Assembly: GCA_949126835.1 (NCBI GenBank) | Contig: OX421495.1 | Location: 30,623,671-30,687,670 of the forward strand | Length of the DNA: 64,000 bases | Origin: Anisus vortex | Taxonomy: Eukaryota; Mollusca; Gastropoda; Planorbidae | Direction of reading: 5' to 3' | Shown: positions 20,687 to 32,612 of the stretch, one piece after another | How the letters are laid out: each line of letters opens with the position of its first letter | How positions within the stretch are numbered: the stretch's first letter is position 1 | Notes under the pieces: generated by a model | Told to the model about the DNA's origin: nothing | What the model saw: the letters and a program-made list of their open reading frames with translations, nothing else | Databases searched by the model: none | Position numbers and translations under genes: made by a program

Positions 20687-21393
20687 ACTCCGTCTCTTTC
20701 TCTCTCTCCATCTCTTACTCACTCCGTCTCTCTCTCTCTTACTCACTCCGTCTCTCTCTCTCTCTTATACTCACTCCGTCTCTCTCTCTCTCTCTTACTC
20801 ACTCCGTCTCTCTCTCTCTCTTCTCTCTCTCTTACTCACTCCGTCTCTCTCTCTCTCTCTTACTCCGTCTCTCTCTCTCTCTTACTCACTCCGTCTCTCT
20901 CTCTCTCTTTTACTCCGTCTCTCTCTCTCTCTTACTCACTCCGTCTCTCTCTCTCTCTTTTACTCCGTCTCTCTCTCTCTCTTACTCACTCCGTCTCTCT
21001 CTCTCTCTTATACTCACTCCGTCTCTCTCTCTCTCTCTTACTCACTCCGTCTCTCTCTCTCTCTTCTCTCTCTCTTACTCACTCCGTCTCTCTCTCTCTC
21101 TCTTACTCCGTCTCTCTCTCTCTCTTACTCACTCCGTCTCTTTCTCTCTCTTACTTACTCCGTCTCTCTATCTCTCTCTTACTCTCTCCGTCTCTCTCTC
21201 TTCTCTCTCTCTCTCTCTTACTCACTCCGTCTCTCTATCTCTCTCTTACTCCGTCTCTCTCTCTCTCTTACTCTCTCCGTCTCTCTCTCTTCTCTCTCTC
21301 TCTCTCTTACTCACTCCATCTCTCTCTCTCTCTTACTCCGTCTCTCTCTCTCTCTCTTACTTACTCCGTCTGTCTCTCTCTCTCTTTCTTCCA
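20336..21393. repeat. CT-rich tract with irregular CTTACTCACTCCGT inserts
   Basis: (TC)n stretches alternate with TTACTCACTCCGTC at irregular intervals of about 25-50 bp. A block near 20720-20860 recurs near 20960-21100. Plus-strand Ser/Leu-rich frames of more than 350 codons are artefacts of the pyrimidine tract. Confidence 0.95.
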
Positions 21394-21657
21394 GTCAGTA
21401 TGTGGTCAAGAATAAATTGTTGCTGTCATCCAGTTTCCCAGCAATTTGCATATATGAGGCTTTGATAAATTGTCGCATTGAGCTGAGCGGTTCAGTCGTG
21501 TTTCTCAAAGAGAGCTGAAGGGTGGGGGAGTGGGTTGGAGGAAATACTCCAGGCATTGAACCACGTCTGGAAGAAACTTAACTCAAAATGGGACTCATTT
21601 ATGGGGGGTGAGGGAGGGGGGGACAGATTCGTCTCATTGAGAAGAAAAAAGGTATAC

Positions 21658-21660
<3 letters not shown>
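21394..21660. other. Non-repetitive spacer, nothing recognised
   Basis: No gene is supported. It contains short G-rich runs near 21520 and 21603-21622. Confidence 0.4.
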
Positions 21661-21661
<1 letters not shown>

Positions 21662-21700
<39 letters not shown>

Positions 21701-21747
21701 AAGAGAGAGAGAGTGAGAGTGAGAGAGAGAGAGAGAGAGAGAGAAAG
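21662..21747. repeat. (GA)n microsatellite
   Basis: Long AGAGAGAGAGAG runs with GTGA interruptions. Confidence 0.95.
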
Positions 21748-21917
21748 TAAAAGTACTTAAGATATCCGTCGTATAGAATAACATTTGGTTTAAAAACCGT
21801 CTAAAGGGTTCACCATTTTATAGCAGCTTTTGTAGTAATAACCCAGTAGAAAGTTAAGCAGTGAAAGTTAAATTGTGCCATTTCAAAAGAAATTTATTTA
21901 GCTGTAGGCCTAATGTG

Positions 21918-22229
21918 TTGAAGTAAAGTACCCGTCGGGCAAAACTGATCATAGGAATGATGATGCCTCGTTTACCTTTTTCTGTGGCCACGGCATACGA
22001 GGGGATGTGTAGCCAGCACAATGCCCAATCGCCTTTACTTCACCCCAATTAGTGTAAGGTACCCATCAGAGCTGGGTAGACTTACTTATCCTTAGTCCCT
22101 CCCAGGACACGCACAAGGTAGTGTATTATCCTAAAGTCTGGGGAAAAAATCCTAGCGTGCACCAATATTCGAATCCAGAGCTTTCGGATCGACAGTCTAA
22201 CGCGCTGCCGCTCGGTTACCGTGGCCCGT
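21918..22229 (-). mobile_element. tRNA-derived SINE, copy 2
   Basis: On the minus strand the head begins GGGCCACGG, with A-box TAACCGAGCGG (22218-22208) and B-box GGATTCGAATA (22176-22166). A unique body follows, holding the GTCTACCCAGCTCTGATG core (22081-22064) shared with the SINE at 7980-8243. The 3' end has GGGTACTTTACTT. The arrangement is a tRNA-like head with an internal RNA polymerase III promoter plus a lineage-specific body. The core resembles SINEs I recall from gastropods, which was not verified. Confidence 0.85.
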
Positions 22230-22235
22230 GTTGAA

Positions 22236-24784
22236 TCTGTAGAGTAGATATATGTACGAGTAATAGAGTAGATACATTTACGAGTAATAGAGTAGATATA
22301 TGTACGAGTAATAGAGTAGATACATTTACGATAGAGTAGATATATGTACGAGTAATAGAGTAGATACGTTTACGAGTAATAGAGTAGATATATGTACGAG
22401 TAATAGAGTAGATACATTTACGAGTAATAGAGTAGATATATGTACGAGTAATAGAGTATATATATGTACGAGTAATAGAGTAGATACATTTACGATAGAG
22501 TAGATATATGTACGAGTAATAGAGTAGATACATTTACGAGTAATAGAGTAGATATATGTACGAGTAATAGAGTAGATACATTTACGATAGAGTAGATATA
22601 TGTACGAGTAATAGAGTAGATACGTTTACGAGTAATAGAGTAGATATATGTACGAGTAATAGAGTAGATATATGTACGAGTAATAGAGTAGAAACATTTA
22701 CGAGTAATAGAGTAGATATATGTACGAGTAATAGAGTAGATATATGTACGAGTAATAGAGTAGATATATGTACGAGTAATAGAGTAGATACATTTACGAT
22801 AGAGTAGATATATGTACGAGTAATAGAGTAGATACATTTACGATAGAGTAGATATATGTACGAGTAATAGAGTAGATACGTTTACGAGTAATAGAGTAGA
22901 TATATGTACGAGTAATAGAGTAGATATATGTACGAGTAATAGAGTAGAAACATTTACGAGTAATAGAGTAGATATATGTACGAGTAATAGAGTAGATATA
23001 TGTACGAGTAATAGAGTAGATATATGTACGAGTAATAGAGTAGATACATTTACGAGTAATAAAGTAGATATATGTACAAGTAATAGAGTAGATACATTTA
23101 CGAGTAATAGAGTAGATACATTTACGAGTAATAGAGTAGATACATTTACGAGTAATAGAGTAGATAAATTTACAAGTAATAGAGTAGATACATTTTCGAG
23201 TAATAGAGTATATATATGTATGAGTAATAGAGTAGATACATTTACGAGTAACAGAGTAGATAAATTCACGAGTAATAGAGTAGATATATGTATCGAGTAA
23301 TAGAGTAGATATATGTACGAGTAATAGAGTAGATATATGTACGAGTAATAGAGTAGATATATGTACGAGTAATAGAGTAGATATATGTACGAGTAATAGA
23401 GTAGAAACATTTACGAGTAATAGAGTAGATATATGTACGAGTAATAGAGTAGATACATTTACGATAGAGTAGATATATGTACGAGTAATAGAGTAGATAC
23501 GTTTATGAGTAATAGAGTAGATATATGTACGAGTAATAGAGTAGATATATGTACGAGTAATAGAGTAGAAACATTTACGAGTAATAGAGTAGATATATGT
23601 ACGAGTAATAGAGTAGATATATGTACGAGTAATAGAGTAGATACATTTACGAGTAATAGAGTAGATATATGTACGAGTAATAGAGTAGATATATGTACGA
23701 GTAATAGAGTAGATACATTTACAAGTAATAGAGTAGATACATTTACGAGTAATAGAGTAGATATATGTACGAGTAATAGAGTATATATATGTACGAGTAA
23801 TAGAGTAGATACATTCACGAGTAATAGAGTAGATATATGTACGAGTAATAGAGTAGATACATTTACAAGTAATAGAGTAGATATATGTACGAGTAATAGA
23901 GTAGATACATTTACAAGTAATAGAGTAGATATATGTACGAGTAATAGAGTAGATACATTTACGAGTAATAGAGTAGATATATGTACGAGTAATAGAGTAG
24001 ATACATTTACGAGTAATAGAGTAGATATATGTACGAGTAATAGAGTAGATACATTTACAAGTAATGTAGTAGATATATGTACGAGTAATAGAGTAGATAC
24101 ATTTACGAGTAATAGAGTAGATATATGTACGAGTAATAGAGTAGATACATTTACAAGTAAGAGAGTAGATATATGTACGAGTAATAGAGTAGATACATTT
24201 ACGAGTAATAGAGTAGATATATGTACGAGTAATAGAGTAGATACATTTACGAGTAATAGAGTAGATACATTTACGAGTAATAGAGTAGATATATGTACGA
24301 GTAATAGAGTAGATATATGTACGAGTAATAGAGTAGATACATTTACGAGTAATAGAGTAGATATATGTACGAGTAATAGAGTAGATATATGTACGAGTAA
24401 TAGAGTAGATACATTTACAAGTAATAGAGTAGATACATTTACGAGTAATAGAGTAGATACATTTACAATTAATAGAGTAGATACATTTACGAGTAATAGA
24501 GTAGATATATGTACGAGTAATAGAGTAGATACATTTACGAGTAATAGAGTAGATATATGTACGAGTAATAGAGTAGATATATGTACGAGTAATAGAGTAG
24601 ATACATTTACAAGTAATAGAGTAGATACATTTACGAGTAATAGAGTAGATATATGTACAAGTAATAGAGTAGATACATTTACGAGTAATAGAGTAGATAC
24701 ATTTACGAGTAATAGAGTAGATATATGTACGAGTAATAGAGTAGATACATTTACGAGTAATAGAGTAGATATATGTACGAGTTC
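22236..24784. repeat. 24-bp minisatellite array (about 106 copies)
   Basis: There are two interleaved unit types: GAGTAGATATATGTAC and GAGTAGATACATTTAC, each followed by GAGTAATA. From 23820 to 24240 they largely alternate, giving a 48-bp dimer. Truncated units lacking GAGTA (ACGATAGAG) recur near 22329, 22494, 22585, 22797, 22842 and 23462. Frames reading TSNRVDIC/TSNRVDTF and STLLLVHI are artefacts of the period. Confidence 0.97.
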
Positions 24785-25710
24785 AGGTTTTTACAATAGT
24801 CAAATGAGATATATTTTTCTATGGGACGAAAATTGCCATTTGAAAACTATTTAAGATTAATTCTAAGTGTAGTTACAACAGTCGACTAAGCGTTGTGCTA
24901 GGGCATACAATCTCAAGTGATCTTATTCAAGACACGCTTGGATGCTTGACTTTTTAACATACAATGGGAAGCTGTCCGAAGCAGAAGTTGTCTGTCAAAA
25001 ACTAGCCTCCGTTTATGAACATTGAATATAAGCTATACAGCAAATCATCAGTATCTATAGAACTATAATATGGAATATGCCGACGATAATATGGAATATA
25101 AGCCACGGATTTATATATACACGAAAGGGTTGTTGATTAACTCTTGGTGGAGGAAAATAACAACGCCAGCCATTATGAACTAGCACTAACCTATTAAATT
25201 GTAATGAACTAAATCAAATCACTTATATTTTACATCTCATAACATGATTTTTCTTTCTAACAATTTTTTTTAAGTCAGTGATTTACAGTCGGTCTAATAA
25301 TGTTAAATATTCTGAACGTATCTAATTCTATAAGCTTTACCATTCCATAATGTATATAGATCGGTGACGCAAGCATATTCAATTGTCGCTGAATCGCCAG
25401 GCGCTAAAAGCCTACCCCGTGCATTGGTAAGTACGCTCTTAAACTTTTCCCTGGCCGTCGATTTGAACTTTTATACTCCCGTCACCTCTCCCAAAACCTC
25501 CCCACCCTCCACAGAACGCATTTAATATCGACAAGGTCGTAAGATGCCTCTGTAAGACTCTTGGCGTCTGCCCAAGGAAACTATCCATTTATAGCAAATA
25601 CTTTAAAGCTTGGCTGGGTTAGATCATCGTGCGTCTTGAGGGTCGTTTGCATAACTAGCCGTAGAATATAGGCTCATTTACATATCCATCTGTGTAAATG
25701 GTCTTCAGAC
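24785..25710. other. Non-repetitive interval, no gene supported
   Basis: No convincing coding frame. A less AT-rich patch at about 25360-25640 includes a consensus-like donor (ATTGGTAAGTACG near 25425). No adjoining open frame of meaning was found. Confidence 0.35.
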
Positions 25711-26243
25711 ATTTCTTTAGAGAAGGTCATTTGCAACATTGATATAGCTTTAAAAAAGATCATTTACAACATTATCATTGCTTTTGAGAAAGTAATTTGC
25801 AACATTGTTATAACTTTAGAGAGAGTAATTATAAACATTGTTATAACTTTAGATAACGTAATTTGCAACAATGACATAGATTTAGAGAAGGCCATTTGCA
25901 ATATTGTTATAACTTTGAGAAAGTAATTTGCAACATTGTTATAACTTTGAGAAAGTAATTTGCAATATTGTTATAACTTTAGAGAACGTAATTTGCAACA
26001 TTGTTATAACTTTGAGAAAGTAATTTGCAACATTGTTATAACCTTAGAGAAAGTAATTTGCAACATTGTTATAACTTTGAGAAAGTAATTTGCAACATTG
26101 TTATAACTTTAGAGAACGTAATTTGCATAATTGACATAGATTTAGAGAAGGTAATTTGCAACATTGACGTAGATTTAGAGAAGGTCATTTGCAACATTGA
26201 CGTAGATTTAGAGAAGGTCATTTGCAACATAGCTCGGTCTTTA
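25700..26243. repeat. ~32-35-bp minisatellite
   Basis: Units contain GAGAAAGTAATTTGCAACAT and TGTTATAACTTT. Variants ending GACGTAGATTTAGAGAAGG dominate the right end. About 16 copies. Confidence 0.9.
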
Positions 26244-26333
26244 ACATTGATGATTCACTTTCTTTGACTTCTTTAGTCTAACGTCACAACTATAGGGATG
26301 TGCAACAGTTTTTGTCATTTGGACTTTGAAGGG

Positions 26334-26470
26334 ACTGTATATACAGTATTCTAAGTTTAAAATACATATACAGTATTGTCAGTATTCTAAGTATAAAGAA
26401 CATATTATACAGTATTTTAAGTATAAACTACATATACAGTATTGCCAGCATTCTAAGTATAAACTATGCC
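26334..26470. repeat. TACAGTATT/AAGTATAAAC repeat, left part
   Basis: About 3-4 degenerate units contain CATATACAGTATTGTCAG and TATTCTAAGTATAAAC. A matching unit at 27722-27770 suggests that the sequence between was inserted. Confidence 0.7.
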
Positions 26471-26794
26471 ACGGTTCTGGACACAACCATGATTCATTAG
26501 CACGTAGATAGATAGATAGTGGAACGCAAGATCATAGATTAGCTCAAGTTTAGGATAGAACGCAGAAGAGTAGTCTGACGCCATAAAACATCTCCATATC
26601 ACACCACTGTAATTCTCAACACTTTCCTAAATCTTCACTACATTCTTTTATTAACCAATTCAGAGTTTACTAACTAATGCTACGGAAATGGTACTCAACC
26701 TTGAATGAATGAGTATGTGTGTCAGAGATGTGAATTCCTTCATGTTTATATTATTATTATTATGTCTTTGAATTAATTCATGTTGTTATTTTAA

Positions 26795-27632
26795 TGTATA
26801 TGTATATAGGCATTACGTCATTGACTCGAATACTTGACCCCCCGCTTAAACCCCACCTGTGCCCCTTCCGCGCCCCCACCCACTTATCTCCCCTCCACCT
26901 ACCCAACTCGTAGCGGCTTATTAGTTATTATTTTTAACCCCCTTGTTCCGAGGAACTGACCAGAGATACGGTTTTCGCACATGTGTAACACCTCTTGCGG
27001 AAGCCTGACCACTGAACCACTTGGCATAGCTATATCAAGCCCCCTGTAGGAAAGATAAATCGTTTCCCCTCTTCTATGTTCCCCTACTACCCCGCATTGT
27101 TGGCGGTATTAATTGTTTCATCCCCACCCACCCCTTTTTTCCTCTAGTGAGTCATCCCTTTATACAGAACTATCTTCGAACTAGCCAATCGGAATCCTAT
27201 CTAAATCTTAATTAATAGAATTAGCCTACCAGATTGAGGTAGATCACGGGATTTGAAGACTAGGACGTTAGCGCGCAAAAACTGAGAAGTTAGTCTTAGC
27301 TTCAGTTCTGGTTTGGCGTTCTGCCTGTAAGCTATCTGTATATCTTCAACTCATATTATTAGACTCCCCCGCATGTTTTAGACTTTAGTAATAGATTTTC
27401 CCAGAGTGTAGTTGTGTACCTTAATAACAGAATACATGACATTACCATACACCATGAGCTAGCTATTCCTTTGTCAATTCATATATATTTCACCTTTGGA
27501 CTATTGAATGAAAATAAACACCATAACCGTAACCAGAGACTTGCTTGTATACCACTTAGAACTGTCTGTTTGAGTACGTTATACCATCTAACGAGCCAGG
27601 AGAGACTTAATTGTTATTCCAGGGCGATTACA
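26795..27632 (+). mobile_element. Possible LTR (solo or 5' LTR remnant)
   Basis: This is an 838-bp segment beginning TGTATATGTATATAGGC and ending GGGCGATTACA. It is bounded by TG...CA, has an internal AATAAA at 27513-27518, and is followed by CGGCGCCA-type sequence that could be a primer-binding-site remnant. It lies inside a region that interrupts a minisatellite (26334-26470 and 27722-27770). No matching second LTR, gag or pol is present and I see no clear target-site duplication. The call rests on termini and context only. Confidence 0.3.
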
Positions 27633-27721
27633 GCATCGGCGCCACATATCCCTACGACAACCAGCCACCACTACCCTCAGTGATCCACAACCCCACACCC
27701 TCAACGGTCCCCCTTATGACA

Positions 27722-27770
27722 AACTACATATACATTATTGTCAATATTACAAGTATAAACTACATAACTA
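27722..27770. repeat. TACAGTATT/AAGTATAAAC repeat, right part
   Basis: ACTACATATACATTATTGTC, then AATATTACAAGTATAAACTA, matches the units at 26334-26470 beyond the candidate insertion. Confidence 0.6.
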
Positions 27771-27819
27771 ACTTAGTTGTAGTCTAATTCAGTTGACGTG
27801 TTGGTCTAAAGTGAATTCC

Positions 27820-28078
27820 TCCAACCTAAACACTTTAATTCAGACCTCTATCTGGTCTGTGCCAGACGTTGACCTAAACACTTTATTTCAGACCTCTATC
27901 TGGTCTGTGCCAGACGTTGACCTAAACACTTTATTTCAGACCTCTATCTGGTCTGTGCCAGACGTTGACCTAAACACTTTATTTCAGACCTCTATCTCGT
28001 CTGTGCCAGACGTTGACCTAAACACTTTATTTCAGACCTCAATCTGGTCTGTGCCAGACGATGACCTAAAGCAAGGAC
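27820..28078. repeat. 48-bp minisatellite, about 5.5 copies
   Basis: The unit contains CCTCTATCTGGTCTGTGCCA and GACGTTGACCTAAACACTTT. It is highly uniform. The 16-residue periodic frame is an artefact. Confidence 0.95.
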
Positions 28079-28174
28079 TCACACACTGATCACTGACACC
28101 AACCAGCTAGGGGTCAAAAGTGCTGATGAGCTTTGAAATTGTCTACTATGATGAGTGACCTCCTCCTCAAGCGA

Positions 28175-28932
28175 ATGATTGTGAACTGGAGATTTAGGTT
28201 GGTCTTGTGAACTGGAGACTTAAGTTGGTCTTGTAAACTGGAGACTTAGGTTGGTCTTGTGAACTGAAGACTTAGGTTGGTCTTGTGAACTGGAGACTTA
28301 GGTTGGTGTTGTGAACTGGTGACTTAGGTTGGTCTTTTGAACTGGAGACTTAGGTTGGTCTTGTGAACAGGAGACTTTGGTTGGTCTTGTGAACTGGAGA
28401 AAGGTTGGTCTTGTGAACTGGAGACTTAGGTTGGTCTTGTGAACTGGAGACTTAGGTTGGTCTTGTGAACTTAAGAGTTAGGTTGGTCTTGTGAAATGAA
28501 GACTTAGGTTGGTCTTGTGAACTGAAGACTTAGGTTGGTCTTGTGAATTGAAGACTTATGTTGGTCTTGGGAAATGAAGACTTAGGTTGGTCTTGTTAAC
28601 TGAAGACTTAGGTTGGTCTTGTGAACTGAAGACTTAGGTTGGTCTTGTGAACTAAAGACTTAGGTTGGTCTTGTGAACTGAAGACTTATGTTGGTCTTGT
28701 TAACTGAAGACTTAGGTTGGTCTTGTGAACTGAAGACTTAGGTTGGTCTTGTGAACTGAAGACGTAGGTTGGTCTTGTGAACTAAAGACTTAGGTTGGTC
28801 TTGTGAACTGAAGACCTAGGTTGGTCTTGTGAACTGAAGACTTAGATTGGTCTTGTGAACTGAAGACGTAGGTTTGTCTTGTGAACTAAAGACTTAGGTT
28901 GGTCTTGTGAACTGGAGACCTAGGTTGGTCAA
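28175..28932. repeat. 26-bp minisatellite (about 29 copies)
   Basis: The unit is TTGGTCTTGTGAACTGAAGA plus CTTAGG. GGAGACTT variants dominate the left part and GAAGACTT the right. Confidence 0.95.
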
Positions 28933-29236
28933 ACTAAATGCCAGGACGTGGAGTCTTCAGAACTGGACATACTGTGTAGCACAGTATAGGTGTATAAGTG
29001 TATGTGTGTCAGTATATATATAGGACCCTTTGTTAGTGTATGTGTGTACTTATATATTTATCTTCACGGCTAACAAGTGTAAGAACCATCAGTTAGATTA
29101 TCTCATTTGAAGGTGGAAAATCAACAGGAAAGGAGATTAACCCTTTACGGCCCATTGCTCTTCTTTATATACTCTTCACATTTTTACCTTACACAAAAAC
29201 TTCTTAAATGGGTTACAATGTTAAAAATGCATTGAA
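28933..29236. other. Short spacer, nothing recognised
   Basis: No gene or repeat is supported. Confidence 0.4.
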
Positions 29237-29735
29237 CTGAATATACAGAGCAATACTCTACAACAATTCTTATAAAAATATACAGAGCAATACTCTACAA
29301 CAATTCTTATAAAAATATCAAGAGCAATACTGTACAACACTTCTTATAAAGATATAAAGAGCAATACTCTACAACAATTCTTTTAAAGATATACAGAGCA
29401 ATACTCTACAACAATTCTTATAAAGACATAAAGAGCAATACTCTACAACAATTCTTATAAAGATATAAAGAGCAATACTCTACAACACTTCTTATAAAGA
29501 TATAAAGAGCGATACTCTACAACACTTCTTATAAAGATATAAAAAGCAATACTCTACAACACTTCTTACAAAGATATAAAGAGCGATACTCTACAACACT
29601 TCTTATAAAGATATAAAGAGCAACACTCTACAACACTTCTTACAAAGATATAAAGAGCAATACTCTACAACAATTCTTATAAATATATAAAGAGCAAGAC
29701 TCTACAACAGTTCTTATAAAAGATATAAAGATAAA
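29237..29735. repeat. 37-bp minisatellite (about 13 copies)
   Basis: The unit contains ATAAAGAGCAATACTCTACA and ACAATTCTTATAAAG, with CACTTCTT and GCGATACT variants. Confidence 0.95.
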
Positions 29736-30280
29736 ATCAGTTAACATGTTCCAAATGCAAGGACATATAAATGTATTGAAATTCTCATATGGTGGCCCAA
29801 GGGTCAAAACACGGGATGACAACCCTTTTAGTGAGCCTCCCTCCTCCCACTCACACCATCATTTACAATCTTTGTATAAATAAAGTGAAGAGAGAATGTC
29901 CGCCCATCCTGTTATAGCGAATATTACATGATCATGGAATGTCTGAATGCACAAGTACATAATAATATGAATATGTGTATGAAAATCTTCTATCAAAACC
30001 TACAGATATTTGCATTAGACGTATACACACATAACGACATACATTTTTTATCTGAAAACAACGTGTTTGCATTGAAAAAAAATTTCCAATTTGATTTTGT
30101 TAATTAGCATAAAACCCCAACTCGCCTATCATTGTGTTGTGATGTAAACATTCAATCTGGGCTAATCTCGGTCTATAGCGAAGGTCAAGGATCTCACAAC
30201 AGTTTACCTGATGTAACACCTGACATTTTTTGGTCCACTAAAATGCTAGTTGAATCCATTGTGGGGGCCATTTCGAACAG
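29736..30280. other. Intergenic, nothing recognised
   Basis: Mixed AT-rich sequence. A 68-codon plus-strand frame at 30132-30338 ends in a G-run and has no domain features. Confidence 0.4.
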
Positions 30281-30282
30281 GA

Positions 30283-30336
30283 GGATGTTGATGGCATGGA
30301 GGGATGGGGTGGATGGGGTGGATGGGGGGGGGGGCT
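30283..30336 (+). other. G-rich tract with G-quadruplex potential
   Basis: Repeated GGATGGGGT motifs end in an 11-base G run. There are at least four runs of three or more G within about 35 bases on the plus strand. Confidence 0.6.
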
Positions 30337-30349
30337 GATTGATAGCTCT

Positions 30350-30496
30350 AGTTTAAATAACAATGCTGTGTGTTTGTCTGTGTGGGCAAAGAGAAGAAGT
30401 TATTTGATATTGTAATTACAGTGTTTAAATAACAATGCTGTGTGTTTGTCTGTGTGGGCAAAGAGAAGAAGTTATTTGATATTGTAATTACAGTGT
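30350..30496. repeat. 72-bp tandem duplication (2 copies)
   Basis: GTTTAAATAACAATGCTGTG starts at 30351 and again at 30423. The two copies look identical, so the duplication is probably recent. Confidence 0.95.
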
Positions 30497-30620
30497 TGCA
30501 GTAAGATGAGTTTTCAGATGTCAGACGTTGCATGAGCTGATGTTGTCGATCCACTATTTACAAATAAAATATAAGCTTATCCTGTACTTCCCAAACCGAA
30601 TTTCGACAGCTTAAATAGAC

Positions 30621-30795
30621 CTACAATGCAGAGCAGAACATTATAGAGTGTAGATTTTCTACAAGACTACCACCTATTACATTAGATGTACATTGCACAG
30701 CAGAACATTATAGAGTGTAGATTTTCTACAAGACTATCACCTATAACATTAGATTTACAATGCACAGCAGAACATTAAAGAGTCTAAATTTTGTA
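30621..30795. repeat. 67-bp repeat, about 2.6 copies
   Basis: GCAGAACATTATAGAGT recurs at 67-bp steps (CAGAACA at 30634, 30701 and 30768). The third copy is degenerate and partial. Confidence 0.9.
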
Positions 30796-31740
30796 CAAGA
30801 TTATCACCCATACTTTGGACAATAGAACCATTTTTTTTACATTACTCGCGGTGCAGCATTACGTTTTTAGTTTAAAATTGAAAAGAAAACTTTACAGAAA
30901 AATTGGTTAAAAAAAATTCATCTCCCGAATTCTTTACATTTTGTCTCAATCAATACTTTTCATTCTCTAGAAACTCTTCAAAACAAAGTTAAAAAAAAGT
31001 TCTAGTTTGAAATCAAGGGGGATTAAACTACTTCTGGAAAAAAAATGCAAAAAGTTAAATACCCTTTCAGCAGCACGACGGACTATTTTTTTTAAACAGG
31101 GTATTAATACGCCCACGTTTATGTGTAATTCGGATTGTGGGCTTAAGCCGTAAAAACAAAAGAAAACATTGAATGTTTCTCAGCAAACATAGGAGTTAGT
31201 CCCCCCCCCCACCCCCTTCCTTCAAACTTGGTTCTGTGGAGACAGAAGATCATTAAGGTAAATGTTCTATTAAAAGATCCTTAAGGTAATTGTTCTAACA
31301 GAATATCTTCAAAACTGAAAAAAACATTAATTTAGTTTGTCACAAGTTTCCTTTTGTCAGAAAGTTTTCTAGTACTATTAGTGTTGTAAAATGTAGAATT
31401 TCATTTTTAAGTTTTCCTTCTGTAGAAGTTTATTTAGAGTTTCCAAGAGTGTCTTTGAAAACCAAACACAACACTATCTAGGTCAAACAATAAAACAATA
31501 TATCCACATTTAATTATTGGCATAACAATGGAAAGTATTCGGCTAATAAAGAGTGTTGTTAGGGTTGTAAGACGTATCATAATACAAATGTATTTGTATT
31601 TTAAAGCAGACATTCAATAAGCAGTTTTGTAAATTCACGTATTGCATATAATTTTAAAAAGGAAAACTCTATAAAAGCTAAAGGAAATACACACATACTA
31701 TGAATAGAAACTCTGACCTTCACATGCTGGAAAAACGTAG
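30796..31740. other. Intergenic AT-rich interval
   Basis: No gene is supported. There is a C-run at about 31201-31217. REPEAT-like A-runs only. Confidence 0.45.
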
Positions 31741-31744
31741 TAGT

Positions 31745-31808
31745 ACATCTATACAACATTGTTAGCCTCTATCTCTCTATACAACATTGTTAGCTTCTAT
31801 CTCTCTAT
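31745..31808. repeat. 28-bp duplication
   Basis: ACAACATTGTTAGC(C/T)TCTA plus TCTCTCTAT occurs twice. Confidence 0.85.
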
Positions 31809-32118
31809 CACCGACTCACACTCTGTCGTTCCTTCATTTCACTCCACCCAAATACAAGACATCGAACCCGACCGCTAAATGGATTAATGAATTGAAAATA
31901 TCCACAATTTACTCAAAACTCAATTTTAAAACTCAGTTAAAAAGCGTTTGATTCGCTTCATAATGTAAAGCACTAATCGTAGGGCTTTTCGGTTTTAAAA
32001 TGTCGACGTAACCTCTATGCTTGAAAATGTATCTTTGTTTCATTGGAAATTAAGTTGACATTTTTTCTTCTTTTATTGTAAAAATAATTCTGTCTCCTTC
32101 CTCTTGCCAAGGACTTAT
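31809..32118. other. Intergenic, nothing recognised
   Basis: No gene or repeat is supported. Confidence 0.4.
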
Positions 32119-32270
32119 ATATATTCTAGTCTTAGTTCTTTCTTTACCTCGCTACACAGTAATTTTTAATATATTCTAGTCTTAGTTCTTTCTTTACCTC
32201 GCTACACAGTAATTTTTAATATATTCTAGTCTTAGTTCTTTCTTTACCTCGCTACACAGTAAATATAATG
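32119..32270. repeat. 50-bp repeat, 3 copies
   Basis: ATATTCTAGTCTTAGTTCTT begins at 32121, 32171 and 32221, and the copies look identical apart from the end of the third. Confidence 0.97.
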
Positions 32271-32610
32271 ATAAAAAATTGTAAAATAATTGGGAATATA
32301 AAACAACAACAACGAAAAACGAAACAAAAATTTTGACAAACATAATGGTCATCATAATGGCGGACAATTTATTGGTTTTCGTGCGAGAATAATAACAAAA
32401 TTAGGACAGGAAATTGATCGCTGAAAAGAAATTTGAAAGATACATAAGAACCCCAGACTGTGATAGAGTGTTGGATGAGAAATGATTTAAAAGTAGTTCT
32501 GTTAGAATTAAAAATTTGATACAGTCAAAGAATCGCTAATAAAACGTTATTATATTGTAGTGTGTGAAATTTTACAGAGTCAATTCAATTTAATTTGAGG
32601 AGTAAAAACT
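32271..32610. other. Intergenic, nothing recognised
   Basis: AT-rich spacer without a supported gene. Confidence 0.4.
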
Positions 32611-32612
32611 AG

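Noticed and set aside
20291..21518. Ser/Leu-rich frames of more than 350 codons
   Set aside because: They are translations of a (TC)n tract in two frames, with no codon or domain evidence.
23505..24854. 449-codon repeat frame (TSNRVDIC/TSNRVDTF)
   Set aside because: The 24-bp period is divisible by three, and the opposite strand is open as well, which is typical of a minisatellite artefact.
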